Assembly: GCA_030142905.1 (NCBI GenBank)
Contig: JASJOG010000016.1
Location: forward strand, 809,001-873,000
Origin: Heliopora coerulea
Lineage: Eukaryota; Cnidaria; Anthozoa; Scleralcyonacea; Helioporidae
Reading direction: 5' to 3'
DNA length: 64,000 nucleotides
Translations under genes and position numbers: made by a program
Part shown: piece after piece, positions 1 through 9,544 of the stretch
Numbering within the stretch: position 1 is the stretch's first letter
How the letters are laid out: every line of letters begins with the position of its first letter
The notes under the pieces: model-generated
The model's input: only the letters and a program-made list of their open reading frames with translations
Told to the model about the DNA's origin: nothing
Database searches by the model: none

Positions 1-429
1 ATATTTATCAGGTCCTTGATAAATTTGTTTCAGGAAATAGGAGATTGGATCTGATTTAATTCTTTTTTGTCTTGAGACAGCTTTTGATTTAGTTTTACCT
101 CATTTATGCAATGTTTAAGGATTTTTTATTCAGATCAACATTGTTAATATGTGTTACTGTATCTGCTTTTTGTATGCAACACCTAAAGTCTTTATATTGT
201 ATCAATGATAGTTTGAGCTATTATGATTCTTGTCGAGCAAAGAAAAGTAATACTCCTTAGTTGATGATTTATGCTGTAAAGTGCTAAATATGATACTCAA
301 ATAATTCACTGCAAGGATGGTTTCTGAACAAAAAGCTTTTTCGATTACTTCAGTTTATTGCTAATCGATCACTTGTAAATTAGTTAACAATTATAACAAC
401 TTAATAATTCCTTTTTTAAGTCATGTGAT
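1..429. other. Intergenic or intronic AT-rich sequence
   Basis: I see no open reading frame of note, no repeat I recognise and no clear splice-flanked exon here. It may be intron or spacer upstream of the LRR exons. Confidence 0.4.
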
Positions 430-1018
430 TTGAGGGTCAAGGGGAAGGGGGTAATGGGTTAGGATGACCGGTATGGTGTGGAAAACTTAGCGATTTCTAC
501 CTCCAGGAAATGTCCCAGATGGTCAGCATCTCATATAGCCTCTCCTAGCAAAACTCCTTCTGCCTCACTCTTTAACCTGGAGGTTTATGAGTGAACAGGG
601 GTGTGAAAGGCGAATTTCTGGCGCCTTAGAACCAGATGGCTCTGGGTAGGTGAGACTCATTAGCTTTGGTTAGTAGCCCACCTAAGAGAAGGAAAACTCT
701 GACTTCAAACCAATGCATGGTAGAAAAGCAACTTTGAGAGAAAACAAAAAGAACATTCAAGGACCTGAGAGCCATGCTGTCCATGTCGGAATCACTGAGT
801 AATTGTCTCTGTATGGAATGCTTTTACTGTAAGGTGAAATTCCTAGGCATGCTGATGAGCTCTGACATTGAGCGAAACAGCCAAGACTATCATCAGGGCA
901 TTTAAAATTTATATCAGCACCATATATGAAGTATGCATTCTTTGTGCCAACCCGACCCCCCCCCCTTGAAAAAAATTGAAAAGTTTGACTAAGGTGATAA
1001 AATTCCTAGATCCGCCAC

Positions 1019-1020
<2 letters not shown>
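430..1020. repeat. Unclassified repeat-like sequence before the (TA)n tract
   Basis: This stretch is less AT-rich than its surroundings and has no coding frame. Its character resembles LINE untranslated sequence, but I found no second copy in the window. A short poly-C run lies near 955-964. The class is unassigned; the repeat call rests on composition only. Confidence 0.25.
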
Positions 1021-1022
<2 letters not shown>

Positions 1023-1088
<66 letters not shown>

Positions 1089-1090
1089 AC
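1023..1090. repeat. (TA)n microsatellite
   Basis: A nearly pure TA dinucleotide run with a few TTTA interruptions. The same position in copies YR-2 and YR-3 of the Crypton-like element also holds a TATA-rich or TATC-rich tract, so the run is probably the expanded left subterminal part of YR-1. Confidence 0.85.
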
Positions 1091-1539
1091 ATATCCATGG
1101 GTTCCGGTCACTCAAAATGCCGTGTGCAAGGTAGGGGGACTGGTATATTGTTGACCAAACTATACTTAGGTACCGTATTGAAGCAAAGCGATTTGGTCTC
1201 CTTCTTTTTTCCCTTATATGAATCTCTCGCAAGTTGTTTACATTATTTGAACACTGAAGCCAGTAAATGATTTAAGACCGGCAAAGGGAACGGCTTTCTT
1301 GGTGCCTGCGGCTGGTTTCGCTTTTGAGGGCCACCTCAGTAACTGGACTATTTATGACTTGACTGAGCAGTTCTCAAACTTAGCTCCTTGGAATATGCAT
1401 TTGCCAACTGTTCACTTTTTGCAGCAACGCTTTGTCTTGGTTCTTTCTGATTTATATGAACAAAAGACTTAAGGGAACTCGCTTGCTGTCAGGACATTTG
1501 CTGAGCGACTAAGTGCATTAAAACGACATTCTTCGCTGA

Positions 1540-1851
1540 AGTTGAATAGATGCCGATTTGCATAAATCTTGGGTTTTTTCACCTTCTAGTAACCACTTAC
1601 CTAAGCTACACAATCACAGGTACGTCTGAATCGATTAACTTTTGAAATACAAATTCTGCGACCGGAATTGTTATGAGTAGCTTTGAAAAGTAGCTTCCTG
1701 ACTTCATTCTTCCCTAAGGGAGACTTCTTGTACGAAATATTATCGCCTGGATTTTGCTGATGTTTATTGGTAAAGTAGAATGAAGATTCTGATTCATTCA
1801 TCTCTGTAGGACGATTACTTTTGAACATTTTGCAATATTTAAGTGGACAGC
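1540..1851 (-). pseudogene. Tyrosine recombinase-like (Crypton/DUF3504) C-terminal fragment, YR-1
   Basis: The minus frame encodes the C-terminal catalytic part of a Crypton-derived tyrosine recombinase: the segment around RPTEMNESESSFYF, then SPLGKNEVRKLLF, then NNSGRR. In the family as I know it this last motif is NHSxRKT, the HxxR box, so the catalytic His is Asn here while Arg remains. The tyrosine-bearing tail (PKIYANRH) follows only after a frameshift near 1600. The 5' side of the gene is cut at 1851 by the Gypsy-1 insertion inside the codons for the ERCP motif. This copy is dead. Confidence 0.75.
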
Positions 1852-1986
1852 TGTAGCATCCCAAACCGACACGATTCAGACGGATTGAACCAACACAACG
1901 TGTATACTTTATTTACTAACTTCCAGACTCCATTACTAGTTCTCCCTTTATTACACTTCATGTAATAACAATATAAGGATCCTACA
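1852..1986 (-). repeat. Gypsy-1 3' LTR (135 bp)
   Basis: Near-identical to 6227-6361; termini TG...CA with inner inverted repeat TGTAGNATCC. It is preceded on the minus strand by a purine run at 1987-2004. A third LTR of the same family lies at 54298-54432. These LTRs are very short for a gypsy element. Confidence 0.92.
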
Positions 1987-2004
1987 TCCCTTTCCTTTTC
2001 ACAG
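1987..2004 (-). promoter_or_regulatory. Gypsy-1 polypurine tract
   Basis: On the minus strand the sequence immediately before the 3' LTR is a purine-rich run (GAAAAGGAAAGGGA). This is the expected position for plus-strand DNA priming. Confidence 0.75.
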
Positions 2005-2145
2005 AATATAAATTTCTAAACAGTTCAAACAGTTTCACTAATATGTTCAAATGTTTAAATGTTCTACATACTCAAATTCTCAATGTTTAATACTGTACTA
2101 TTTACCATTAATATCAACGCGTTCATATACTAGCGTCCTAAAGCT

Positions 2146-4299
2146 TCATCGCAAAATGTAGTCCTCAAATCTCTTTGGCATACGCCTGGTCCGCATCGGT
2201 CTTTGTAGAACTTCCTCCTCTTTCTCATCGTCATTCTTCTCTTTTACCTCATTTGACCCCTGATCACCTCTATCATCGCTTGCTCGTAAAGGCATCTGCG
2301 CTGTTACCTGTGTTTCCGGAGCGTCTTGTCTAACAACTGGGTCTCTTTCCTGGTACTGTTTCACATGTGTGCTGTTTCTTTTGTATTGGACTCCTTCTGG
2401 AGACTCAATCACAACGCTGTTACCATGTTTGTTGATCACCTCGTAGGGCTGACTTTCAAAAGGTGTGCTCCACTTGCTTATACGCTGTTGTCGTAATAAG
2501 ACTTTGTCCCCTTCTGCTAAGCTGTTCTCCTTTGCATTCCTCCTCAGGTCAGCATAATCTTTTATCTTCATTTTCTTTTCTTTGTCTTGATCTCGCATCT
2601 CCTCGTCACATTTGGCAGTTTCTCTCAAGTCCGGTAGTTTCGTTCGTAGCGTCCTTCTAAACATAAGTTCTGCTGGGCACATACCCGTGGTTGGATGAGG
2701 TGTGTTTCTGTATGCAACCAGATAGGTTTGCACAGCTTTCTTCCAATCTCGCCCTTCCACTTGTGCAATCTTCATCCTCTTCAATAAAGAACGATTCTGG
2801 CGTTCTATTTCGCCATTGGCTTGTGGCCACAGCGGCGTTACTTTTCGGTGCTCAATACCATTCTGTTTTAGGAATGTTTCAAATGATTCTGCTATAAAGT
2901 GAGGTCCATTGTCACTTGTGACAGTCAAAGGTAAGCCATCCGTTGCAAACATATTCTCCAGGCTATCAATTGCAACATCAGCTGTGTTTTTCTTTGAAAT
3001 GTTAATTTCCACATATCTGCTATAATAGTCGGTCACCGCGAAAACATAATCTCCTGAAGGTAATGGACCCATAAAGTCAATAGCAATGTCTTGCCATGGT
3101 CCTTGTGGCAGTTCAGTCATATTTAGTGGCTCAGGATCACTTGGCTTGCTCACGACTTGACATCCGTGGCATGATTTGCAGAATTTCTCCGCCTCCTTGT
3201 CAATTCCAGGCCACCAGACTTTTGTGCGTAATCGTTGCTTCATCTTCATAATTCCTTGGTGTCCTTCGTGACCTAATTCAATTACCCTTGGTCGAAGTTT
3301 GTTTGGAACTACAATCCTTGTACCTCTCAAGACCATCTTTCCTACTATGCAAAGTTCATCACGAACTGGCTTGTAACTGGCACATTCTACACCATCCCAC
3401 TTTCCTGTCTTTATACACTGGCGGACCATTATCAACTCTTCATCAGTATCGGATTCTTCTTCAATTTCCTTGGCGGTCATGGCACTAGGGACTGCTGTTT
3501 TTGCCACAAAATTGATGTACTCTTCAGCTACATTTCTTGTCGTGTTTCTTTCCATCTTTGTGAGACGTGATAACGAATCTGCAACATTCTGGTGTCCAGG
3601 CAAATACTTCACGGTGAATGAGTACGGTTGCAATCTTAAGACCCACCTTTCGATTCTTGCAGATGGTTTGGAATGAGCTGAGTAAATAAACTCAAGAGGC
3701 TTGTGATCAGTCCATAGTTCAAAATTTCTTCCATATAAATAGATATGGAATCTCTCACACGCCCAAACCACTCCCAACGCCTCCTTTTCGGTTTGCGAGT
3801 AGCGTCTTTCGACATTGGTGAGGCCTCTGCTGGCATAGCAGATTACCCGTTCTTTTCCTTTTTTCTCTTTTAGCAGAATTGCTCCCAGTCCAACTGGACT
3901 GGCATCACAGACGATTTTAGTCTTGGCATTCCGGTCAAAGTATCCTAGAGTCTCTGCTTGAGTAAGTCTCTGTTTCAGTTCTCTGAAAGATTTCCGTTGT
4001 TCAGGACTAAAGACAAATGGTACTCCTTTCTTCGTCAATCTTCTCAAGGGCTCTGCAATTGTTGCTAGATCAGGAATAAATCTTGCATTAAAATTCACCA
4101 GTCCCAGAAAACTTTTCACCTCTGACACATTTTGTGGTTCTCGAGCTTCTTTGACTGCCTTGACCTTCTCTTCTGTAGGACCAATCTCTTGCTGCGATAG
4201 AACTAAACCCATGAATGTGAGCTTGGACATGTTAAAGACACATTTGTCTTTGTTCAAAGTTAGTCCTCTTTCTTTCAGCCTAGTTAACACTTTCTCCAA
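2146..4299 (-). CDS. Gypsy-1 pol: RT thumb, RNase H and integrase
   Basis: This 717-residue frame holds the rear part of a gypsy Pol. Residues about 1-110 are RT thumb/connection. About 110-235 is RNase H with the acidic set CDAS, TEKEAL and TDHKPL. About 345-390 is an HHCC zinc domain (HEGHQG, then CKSCHGC). About 400-520 is the integrase core with IDF, SDNGPHF and GEIERQ as the DDE residues. A basic tail follows. The frame is open throughout and all catalytic residues I looked for are present. It is separated from the RT front half (4318-4737) by one in-frame TAA near 4318, so the apparent Met start is not a real start. Confidence 0.9.
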   Translation of the reverse strand: MEKVLTRLKERGLTLNKDKCVFNMSKLTFMGLVLSQQEIGPTEEKVKAVKEAREPQNVSEVKSFLGLVNFNARFIPDLATIAEPLRRLTKKGVPFVFSPEQRKSFRELKQRLTQAETLGYFDRNAKTKIVCDASPVGLGAILLKEKKGKERVICYASRGLTNVERRYSQTEKEALGVVWACERFHIYLYGRNFELWTDHKPLEFIYSAHSKPSARIERWVLRLQPYSFTVKYLPGHQNVADSLSRLTKMERNTTRNVAEEYINFVAKTAVPSAMTAKEIEEESDTDEELIMVRQCIKTGKWDGVECASYKPVRDELCIVGKMVLRGTRIVVPNKLRPRVIELGHEGHQGIMKMKQRLRTKVWWPGIDKEAEKFCKSCHGCQVVSKPSDPEPLNMTELPQGPWQDIAIDFMGPLPSGDYVFAVTDYYSRYVEINISKKNTADVAIDSLENMFATDGLPLTVTSDNGPHFIAESFETFLKQNGIEHRKVTPLWPQANGEIERQNRSLLKRMKIAQVEGRDWKKAVQTYLVAYRNTPHPTTGMCPAELMFRRTLRTKLPDLRETAKCDEEMRDQDKEKKMKIKDYADLRRNAKENSLAEGDKVLLRQQRISKWSTPFESQPYEVINKHGNSVVIESPEGVQYKRNSTHVKQYQERDPVVRQDAPETQVTAQMPLRASDDRGDQGSNEVKEKNDDEKEEEVLQRPMRTRRMPKRFEDYILR

Positions 4300-4317
4300 T
4301 CTTCTGTCATGTTCTGC

Positions 4318-4737
4318 TTAGTCTGAACCGTATACGATGACATCATCTGAGATGTTGGCTGTTCCACTGCAGTCCTGCAACACTTGTTGAATTACTTGCT
4401 GGTACTTCTCGGGTGCTGAATTAATTCCAAACATCAGCCTCTTGTATCTGAAAAGGCCTCTGTGAGTTACAAAGGTGGTGATGCTTCTGGATTCCTCACA
4501 CAGTTCAATCTGGTGATAACCCCACTTGAGGTCTAGCTTACTGAAATTACCTCCTTCCTTCATATCTTGCAAAATTTCCTCAATTGTCGGGATTGGGTGT
4601 CTCTCTCGGAGAATCGCCTTGTTTGCACAACGCATGTCCACGCATAATCTAACATCCCCATTTGGTTTTGGGACGACCACAACTGGATTTACCCATGGTG
4701 TCGGTCCTTCGACCTTCTCAATGATATCTTCTTGCAT
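4318..4737 (-). pseudogene. Gypsy-1 RT fingers/palm
   Basis: The frame encodes RT motifs: VNPVVVVPKPNGDVRLCVD, then FSKLDLKWGYHQIEL, then FRYKRLMFGINSAPE, and the catalytic ISDD box (the usual YxDD is ISDD in this branch). It ends at a TAA directly after GSD. The same frame continues as AEHD and into the downstream pol frame, so a single nonsense mutation separates the two halves. The upstream link to protease is disturbed by the foldback at 4857-4984. Confidence 0.88.
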
Positions 4738-4768
4738 TAATTCATCTAACTTTCTTTCAATCTTCTCC

Positions 4769-6184
4769 CTAAGGCTGAATGCAGGTCTCCTTAAGGGTTG
4801 AGCAACAGGTTGGACTTCTGGGGTTGATATGTAGCTTTACTTGGTACCCCTCCAACTTTCCCACCCCTTGAAATAAGGGGTGGGAAGAAAACCTGTGAAT
4901 AGTGTGACCGTCAAAGAGGACTTGATAGCAAGATTTGTATCTTGCTATCAAGTCCTCTTTGACGGTCACACTATTCACAGGTTTCTCTGGAATGTGCAAT
5001 TTTAACACTCCAAGCTCAATCGCTGACTTTCTTCCAAGAAGTGGTTCTCCTTTTCCTTCTATGACTGCAAATTCTGATGAAATACATCTGCCAGCAACAC
5101 TCACATCTGCAGTAAATGTTCCAATGACTTGGAGAGGTGTGGTGGCTCCATAGGCATACAGCTTCTTTGCGGCTCGTGTTGATACACACTTGATGTGTTT
5201 CTTTTTTAGCTCTTCCCAACAGCTGTGGTTAATGACATTGGTACTTGCTCCCGAATCAATAAGCATATCCACAGGAACTCCTCCTACAGTAACTGTAATT
5301 TTCCCCGTCTCTGTCTCATCAGTAATATTGAAGGCATACTCATCATCCTCATTATTCCCATGCTCGTTCACATAGTTCACTTTGTGCTTACCAAAATCCT
5401 TACCTTTGGTTTTACATACTGCCGCAAAATGTCCTTTCTTATGACATTTAGAACATTCCTTATCTTTGGCAGGGCATTTAGGATCTCTAGCAAAATGTCC
5501 CTGTCTACCACATCTGGAACACTCATTACCCCTCTTGCTCTTGTCCCCTTTGCCACCTTCACTTTTCCGAGAACGACCATCTTCAACTCTGTTGACATGT
5601 GCATCCGATGAGGGACCCATTCTCTTTGTTTGTCTTTTGACAGCTTCGAAAGTTCTAGCTATTTCTTGCAATTGTTGAAGGGTCAGCGCCTGACCTTTCT
5701 CCAATAATTTCCGGCGTAACTCGTTTGAACGGCATTTCGAAATTATCTGATCTATGATTTGAGCGTTCATTTGATCTCCATAATCACACTGTTGAGCTTT
5801 CCGTCGCAAACGTACTGCAAATTGATCAATCGTCTCGGTTTCGCTTTGCACCATTTCTCTAAACATATGTCGTTCGTATGGAACGTTGACTTGATTAACA
5901 AAATGTTTAGTTAAAGCATCTTCTGCCTTCTGGTAGTCATTGGCATTCCCTGTCTCGGGCAAAACTTCAAAAATATCTTGGACATCCAGCCCAGCACAAT
6001 GAAGAAGAAGTGCACGTCTTTGCACTTTGTTGTCATTCTTCTCAGGATCAATAATAAGACCTTTCCCATCCGCGTATAATTGAAAACTACGAAGCCATCG
6101 TTTCCACTCGTACCCCACACTATTCGGATCACTATTGACATCAAACGGACGAAGTCCACAGATATTAAAATCATGTAAACTCAT
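4769..6184 (-). CDS. Gypsy-1 gag and aspartic protease
   Basis: A 471-residue open frame begins with ATG 40 bp inside the 5' LTR edge. Residues 1-190 are the helical gag core with the DQFAVRLRRKAQQC segment typical of metazoan gypsy gag. Two CCHC zinc knuckles follow around 220-260 (CSRCGRQGHF..., CSKCHKKGHFAAVC). Protease lies near 305-390 with catalytic DSGAS. The last about 45 residues are abnormal because two inverted duplications (4857-4885 and 4889-4984) interrupt the normal passage from protease to RT; the normal text resumes at GVGKLEGYQVKLHI before the frame is lost. Product role is particle assembly and polyprotein processing. Confidence 0.9.
   Translation of the reverse strand: MSLHDFNICGLRPFDVNSDPNSVGYEWKRWLRSFQLYADGKGLIIDPEKNDNKVQRRALLLHCAGLDVQDIFEVLPETGNANDYQKAEDALTKHFVNQVNVPYERHMFREMVQSETETIDQFAVRLRRKAQQCDYGDQMNAQIIDQIISKCRSNELRRKLLEKGQALTLQQLQEIARTFEAVKRQTKRMGPSSDAHVNRVEDGRSRKSEGGKGDKSKRGNECSRCGRQGHFARDPKCPAKDKECSKCHKKGHFAAVCKTKGKDFGKHKVNYVNEHGNNEDDEYAFNITDETETGKITVTVGGVPVDMLIDSGASTNVINHSCWEELKKKHIKCVSTRAAKKLYAYGATTPLQVIGTFTADVSVAGRCISSEFAVIEGKGEPLLGRKSAIELGVLKLHIPEKPVNSVTVKEDLIARYKSCYQVLFDGHTIHRFSSHPLFQGVGKLEGYQVKLHINPRSPTCCSTLKETCIQP
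4857..4885. repeat. Perfect 12-bp-arm hairpin in Gypsy-1
   Basis: TTCCCACCCCTT, a 5-nt spacer GAAAT, then AAGGGGTGGGAA. One arm is normal gag-pol coding sequence (GVGK); the other is an inverted copy. It directly adjoins the larger foldback at 4889-4984. Confidence 0.9.
4889..4984. repeat. Perfect 46-bp-arm foldback in Gypsy-1
   Basis: Arms 4889-4934 and 4939-4984 are exact reverse complements around a 4-nt loop TTGT. The right arm is ordinary coding sequence near the protease end (NSVTVKEDLI). The left arm is its inverted duplicate and creates foreign residues in the reading frame. Confidence 0.92.
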
Positions 6185-6204
6185 CGTTTACCTCCAGACA
6201 ATGT

Positions 6205-6226
6205 TTACAACATCTTCGTCGCCAAT
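6205..6226 (-). promoter_or_regulatory. Gypsy-1 primer-binding site region
   Basis: Directly inside the 5' LTR on the minus strand the text reads ATTGGCGACGAAGATG. A TGGCGAC-type site at this spot is common among metazoan gypsy elements. I did not assign the tRNA. Confidence 0.6.
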
Positions 6227-6361
6227 TGCAGCATCCCAAACCGACACGATTCAGACGGATTGAACCAACACAACGTGTATACTTTATTTACTAACTTCCA
6301 GACTCCATTACTATTTCTCCCTTTATTGCACTTCATGTAATAACAATATAAGGATCCTACA
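6227..6361 (-). repeat. Gypsy-1 5' LTR (135 bp)
   Basis: Partner of 1852-1986, with three mismatches by eye. It is followed on the plus strand by the target duplicate ACAGC at 6362-6366. Confidence 0.92.
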
Positions 6362-7070
6362 ACAGCGTTCATGGCCAATTGTTTGAGAAGTGGGATAGCA
6401 CACTCTTCGTCCAGAAAAAGTTGTCCAGGCTATGACGGTCTTTGGATGCTTTCTCAGCTTTCCACACAAAGATTTCATCGCCTCAATCAGGATTTATTCC
6501 TTATGAAATGTCGCCCCAGTGAAGACGTTAGGATTTATTTTGGGCTCGAAACAAAAATGGAAGGTAAACAGCCTCCGGTAACTCGCTGCAAAGCTACTTG
6601 TTTTTGGTCACCAAATTATCCTTCGGCAAAATAGTTGTCCGCTTCAGTCTTTCTCACTTCGAGAGTGATTTGTGCATGATGACCTTTACCGTATTCGACC
6701 AGTAATGCTTTCATCAGGATTTTGAAACCTCAGAAGAAAGTTTAAAGTCGTCTTTGTGTAAATTTACCGTCGAACCGTTTGTATTGAGGTGCCACTGAAT
6801 GCTTAGTTGATAATACGCAAGAGTTGCTGGTTTGTACGCCATTTTTCATTTTTGTTGATGTTTTACCGTGGGAAAGTACGTGTTTTACTTCTCTCTTCTC
6901 GTTGTTCTTTCGGCAAAACTTGCACAAAGTTTACTTGTCGTATTTTGTTTTATGTTTTGTATTTTCCGATTTAAAAATGCTGAATTCGTTCATGTTTTGT
7001 TTGTTTATTTCGTCGGTTTCGTAATTCGTTTCATCTTCATCACCAAAGTCTTGTATCTCCGGATGAATAC
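6362..7070 (-). pseudogene. Tyrosine recombinase-like N-terminal half, YR-1
   Basis: This is the other side of the gene cut by Gypsy-1. On the minus strand it aligns with 55552-56280 of YR-3, which encodes a SAM-like core-binding N-terminus and then the middle of a DUF3504-type recombinase. Stops and frameshifts occur in every frame. The hydrophobic plus-strand frames around 6824-7074 are antisense shadows of this region. Confidence 0.6.
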
Positions 7071-7693
7071 TTAGCATAGATCCTTATCATGGCACATCTT
7101 AAAGTCATTTGTAACCAACTTTGAGATAACGTATAATTTATCAATTTTTTTAAGTCAAAAGTTGATTGAAAAAATTCAATCTTGAGCTGTCCGTAATGCT
7201 GGTATCCGTTTGATAACCTATGAAAATGCTCCACTTTTAAGACGGAAAGTCTGGTCATCTAATAAAAAAATCTTTCTTTAATGCAAAATGAGTGAGAAGT
7301 CTAATTGGAAAACGACACGAATTTCCATTAGCCCGCAACTAATTATCCTATCATTCATTGTTTAATAATTTAATTGTAAGGATGGATATCTTACCATTTG
7401 TTAAGCCGTTGAACGTTATTCTCACTGAACTTTTTGTTTTAATAAACCAGAATTGAAATTTTAAGCGTAAATATAACTATGAGCAGTTTAAATATAAAAT
7501 AATTTCCAGTCTGGATTGTTGTTTATTTGCGGCCAAATTCTGTGTGGATTTTTTTTATTGCATGCCCTCTTCCAGCTATAGTGAGAGGATTTGTCTTTTT
7601 GAGTAATTAGAAAAATTATCAGTGTTACTTGGATTCTCGAGAGATATATTGTAAGTGTGTGGGCAAGGGGTTGTTGCGTGTACGTATTTCTAG

Positions 7694-7947
7694 TTTTAGA
7701 AGCTCTTTTAATTAAACTTAATAAGCCAGGAATGAACAGTGGCCTAAAGGCCAGCAAAGAACTTTCACTTTTTGTCTGATCCGGTATTTCCACTCTTGTA
7801 ATAATACCTTTTTAATCTTATGTTTCCGGCTTTTCTCAACCATTCGACAATTATCTGGCTTTTCTCCTTTCAAGCTGTCCATCTGACATATGTTAATTTC
7901 CGACTATGTTAATTTCATTGGTAATAACCTACAACGTCATCCTTGTA

Positions 7948-7990
<43 letters not shown>

Positions 7991-8399
7991 CTTAGCAAGC
8001 TTTTGTAAATCACTTGGTCTGATGATGACTCTGAAATAGAGCCGAAATGTCACCGTTTCCAACTTGTCTATTTCTTGCTCTAACTTGAATATCCGGTCTC
8101 AAGATGACATTTTTCGGCTTGTGTTTTATCCTTTACTTTTTGAAATTGTCCTCTGGTTGTGGTCATTGAAAGCAGAATTACAGTATTTCATGTGGAATGC
8201 TTGCATATATCGGCTTTTCCTTGTCAACTATATCAGAAGACCAGTACAGAGAAAAGCTTAAAGATATTTCAATAAAGACTATCGACGCAATTTTAAAGAA
8301 TTAAACAGGTCAAGTCATTCCTGCAGTGGGTCAGATCGAAGTAGAAGTGCTGTATAGTGATCAGTAAGAAAGATTAACGTTTGTCGCAGTTCGTAGAAG
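7694..8399. other. Spacer with (TA)n and a Penelope-terminal-like motif
   Basis: 7694-7950 shows nothing identifiable. 7951-7988 is a pure (TA)n run. About 8019-8060 reads CTGATGA, a short CTCT/AGAG stem, then GAAA, which resembles the hammerhead-like core of Penelope terminal repeats. I cannot pair its outer helices convincingly, so I leave it as a motif. The rest is featureless. Confidence 0.35.
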
Positions 8400-8429
8400 A
8401 GGGGCCACTGTTGTTCTGAAGAAATTTTA

Positions 8430-9240
8430 CGTTAAAGTATTCCGATATGTTTGAAGATACGTTAGGAACTATTAAAAGAATATACGCCAAATTGAAGGTA
8501 AAGTCCGATGCTAAACCGAAGATTTTCTAGCCTCGTGCCTTGAAAGGTAAGATTAATGATGAACTACAACGATTACAGACACTGGATTTTCTAGAAAAGT
8601 CTAGTTATTCCTGATGGTCAACTCCCGTTGTTTCTATTCTGAAGCCTGATGGGACAGTGAGAATTTGTGGAGGTGCAAAGTAATAGTGCATGAATAATGA
8701 CCTTGAAATCCGCCAGTATTCATTACCGAAAGCTGAAGATTTTTTTCCGATTTTAAATGTTGATAAAGAGTTTTCCAAGTTGGACCTCTTTCACGCCTAT
8801 CAGCAGTTCTATTAGAAAATGAATCAAGAGCCTATGTGACCACTAATACTCATCAAAGTCTGCAAACGTATTCTCGATTACCTGTTGGAGTTGCTTCGAC
8901 CCGATCTGTGTTCCAGGAAACCATGGATAAAGTTTTGGCCGAATTACAGAGGTTAAGTAACATTTTGGATGACCTATTGATTGCTGCGAAGGATGATTTG
9001 GAGCATCTTCAGAATCTTGAAGCCACAATGCAGCGGTTAGATGAGTATGGTATCAATTGAAGAGAAAGAAGTGTGCGATGATGTAATCCTTTGTTGAGTA
9101 TTTTTCCTCGACAGTAGATGATTCTGGTACCCATCACTCGCTTGCTAAGATAGAAGCAACTACCAAGATCCCGGTTTCCCAGAATTCAAAGTAGTTGCAG
9201 TCTTTCCTTGGATTGGTCAATCATTAACGGGGGTTTAATC
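8430..9240 (+). pseudogene. Decayed gypsy reverse transcriptase
   Basis: Plus-strand frames with many stops give recognisable RT blocks. In order they are STPVVSILKPDGTVRICG, EFSKLDLFHAYQQF, SRLPVGVASTRSVFQETMD and a degenerate catalytic block ILDDLLIAA. A downstream stretch, SQNSK then LQSFLGLVNH, marks the RT/RNase H link. No LTRs, gag or integrase are visible. Sequence differs clearly from Gypsy-1, so this is an older insertion of a different family. Confidence 0.75.
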
Positions 9241-9544
9241 CTAATATGCTCAACATCTGTCAACCCCTAAATCGTTTGTTCCGAAAAGTGTAGAGTGGTC
9301 CTATGACTCTGACTTTTTACGACTGTCAGTCAAACGACTTTTTTCTTTCCTCAACAAGCCAACTTCCAATTCTAATGTACATATAGTTGCTTTATAATTA
9401 ATCAACTTATCTTCAATTTCACTGGGCAATTAAGGAGGGATGTGAGATTTGAGAAATGATCGATCACGCTCAATAGCATTTATTTCCGTCATGAAATGTT
9501 CCTTTAACACGTATGGCCTGGTTTTTACTTGCGATACGAACATA

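Larger units (their letters stand above)
1852..6361 (-). mobile_element. Gypsy-1: complete Ty3/gypsy LTR retrotransposon
   Basis: The element is 4510 bp, bounded by two 135-bp LTRs starting TG and ending CA, with an exact 5-bp target duplication ACAGC at 1847-1851 and 6362-6366. Order on the minus strand is LTR, primer-binding site, gag-protease, reverse transcriptase, RNase H, integrase, polypurine tract, LTR. RT before integrase is Ty3/gypsy order. By my reading the LTRs differ at three positions, so insertion is fairly recent. One nonsense codon in RT and a foldback at the protease/RT junction make it inactive. It splits YR-1, and the unoccupied version of its target is visible at 55543-55570. 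Confidence 0.92.
1091..7693 (-). mobile_element. Crypton-like tyrosine-recombinase element, copy YR-1, interrupted by Gypsy-1
   Basis: Two blocks, about 1091-1851 and 6362-7693, match copies YR-2 (23550-25132) and YR-3 (53416-56907) almost base for base. Gypsy-1 sits between them. The coding strand is minus. The right end is defined by the shared terminal text ending TTTCTAG at 7693, after which the three copies diverge. The left end is obscured by the TA tract. Coding remnants are a DUF3504/ZMYM-like tyrosine recombinase. Fungal Cryptons lack inverted repeats and are flanked by 4-bp direct repeats, which fits YR-2 and YR-3. At YR-1 the right flank reads TTTT, so the direct repeat is not confirmed for this copy. 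Confidence 0.75.

Noticed and set aside
2463..5678. Plus-strand frames of 60-130 codons across Gypsy-1 and again at 54909-55337
   Set aside because: They are antisense to the well-supported gag-pol frames and have no domain signals of their own.
6824..7074. Hydrophobic, membrane-like plus-strand frames
   Set aside because: They are the opposite strand of the acidic/lysine-rich recombinase N-terminal region, and Phe/Leu richness follows from that.
7999..8060. Third hammerhead ribozyme
   Set aside because: CTGATGA and GAAA with a short helix are present, but helices I and III cannot be paired convincingly and the U-H cleavage step is unclear. It is kept only as a motif.
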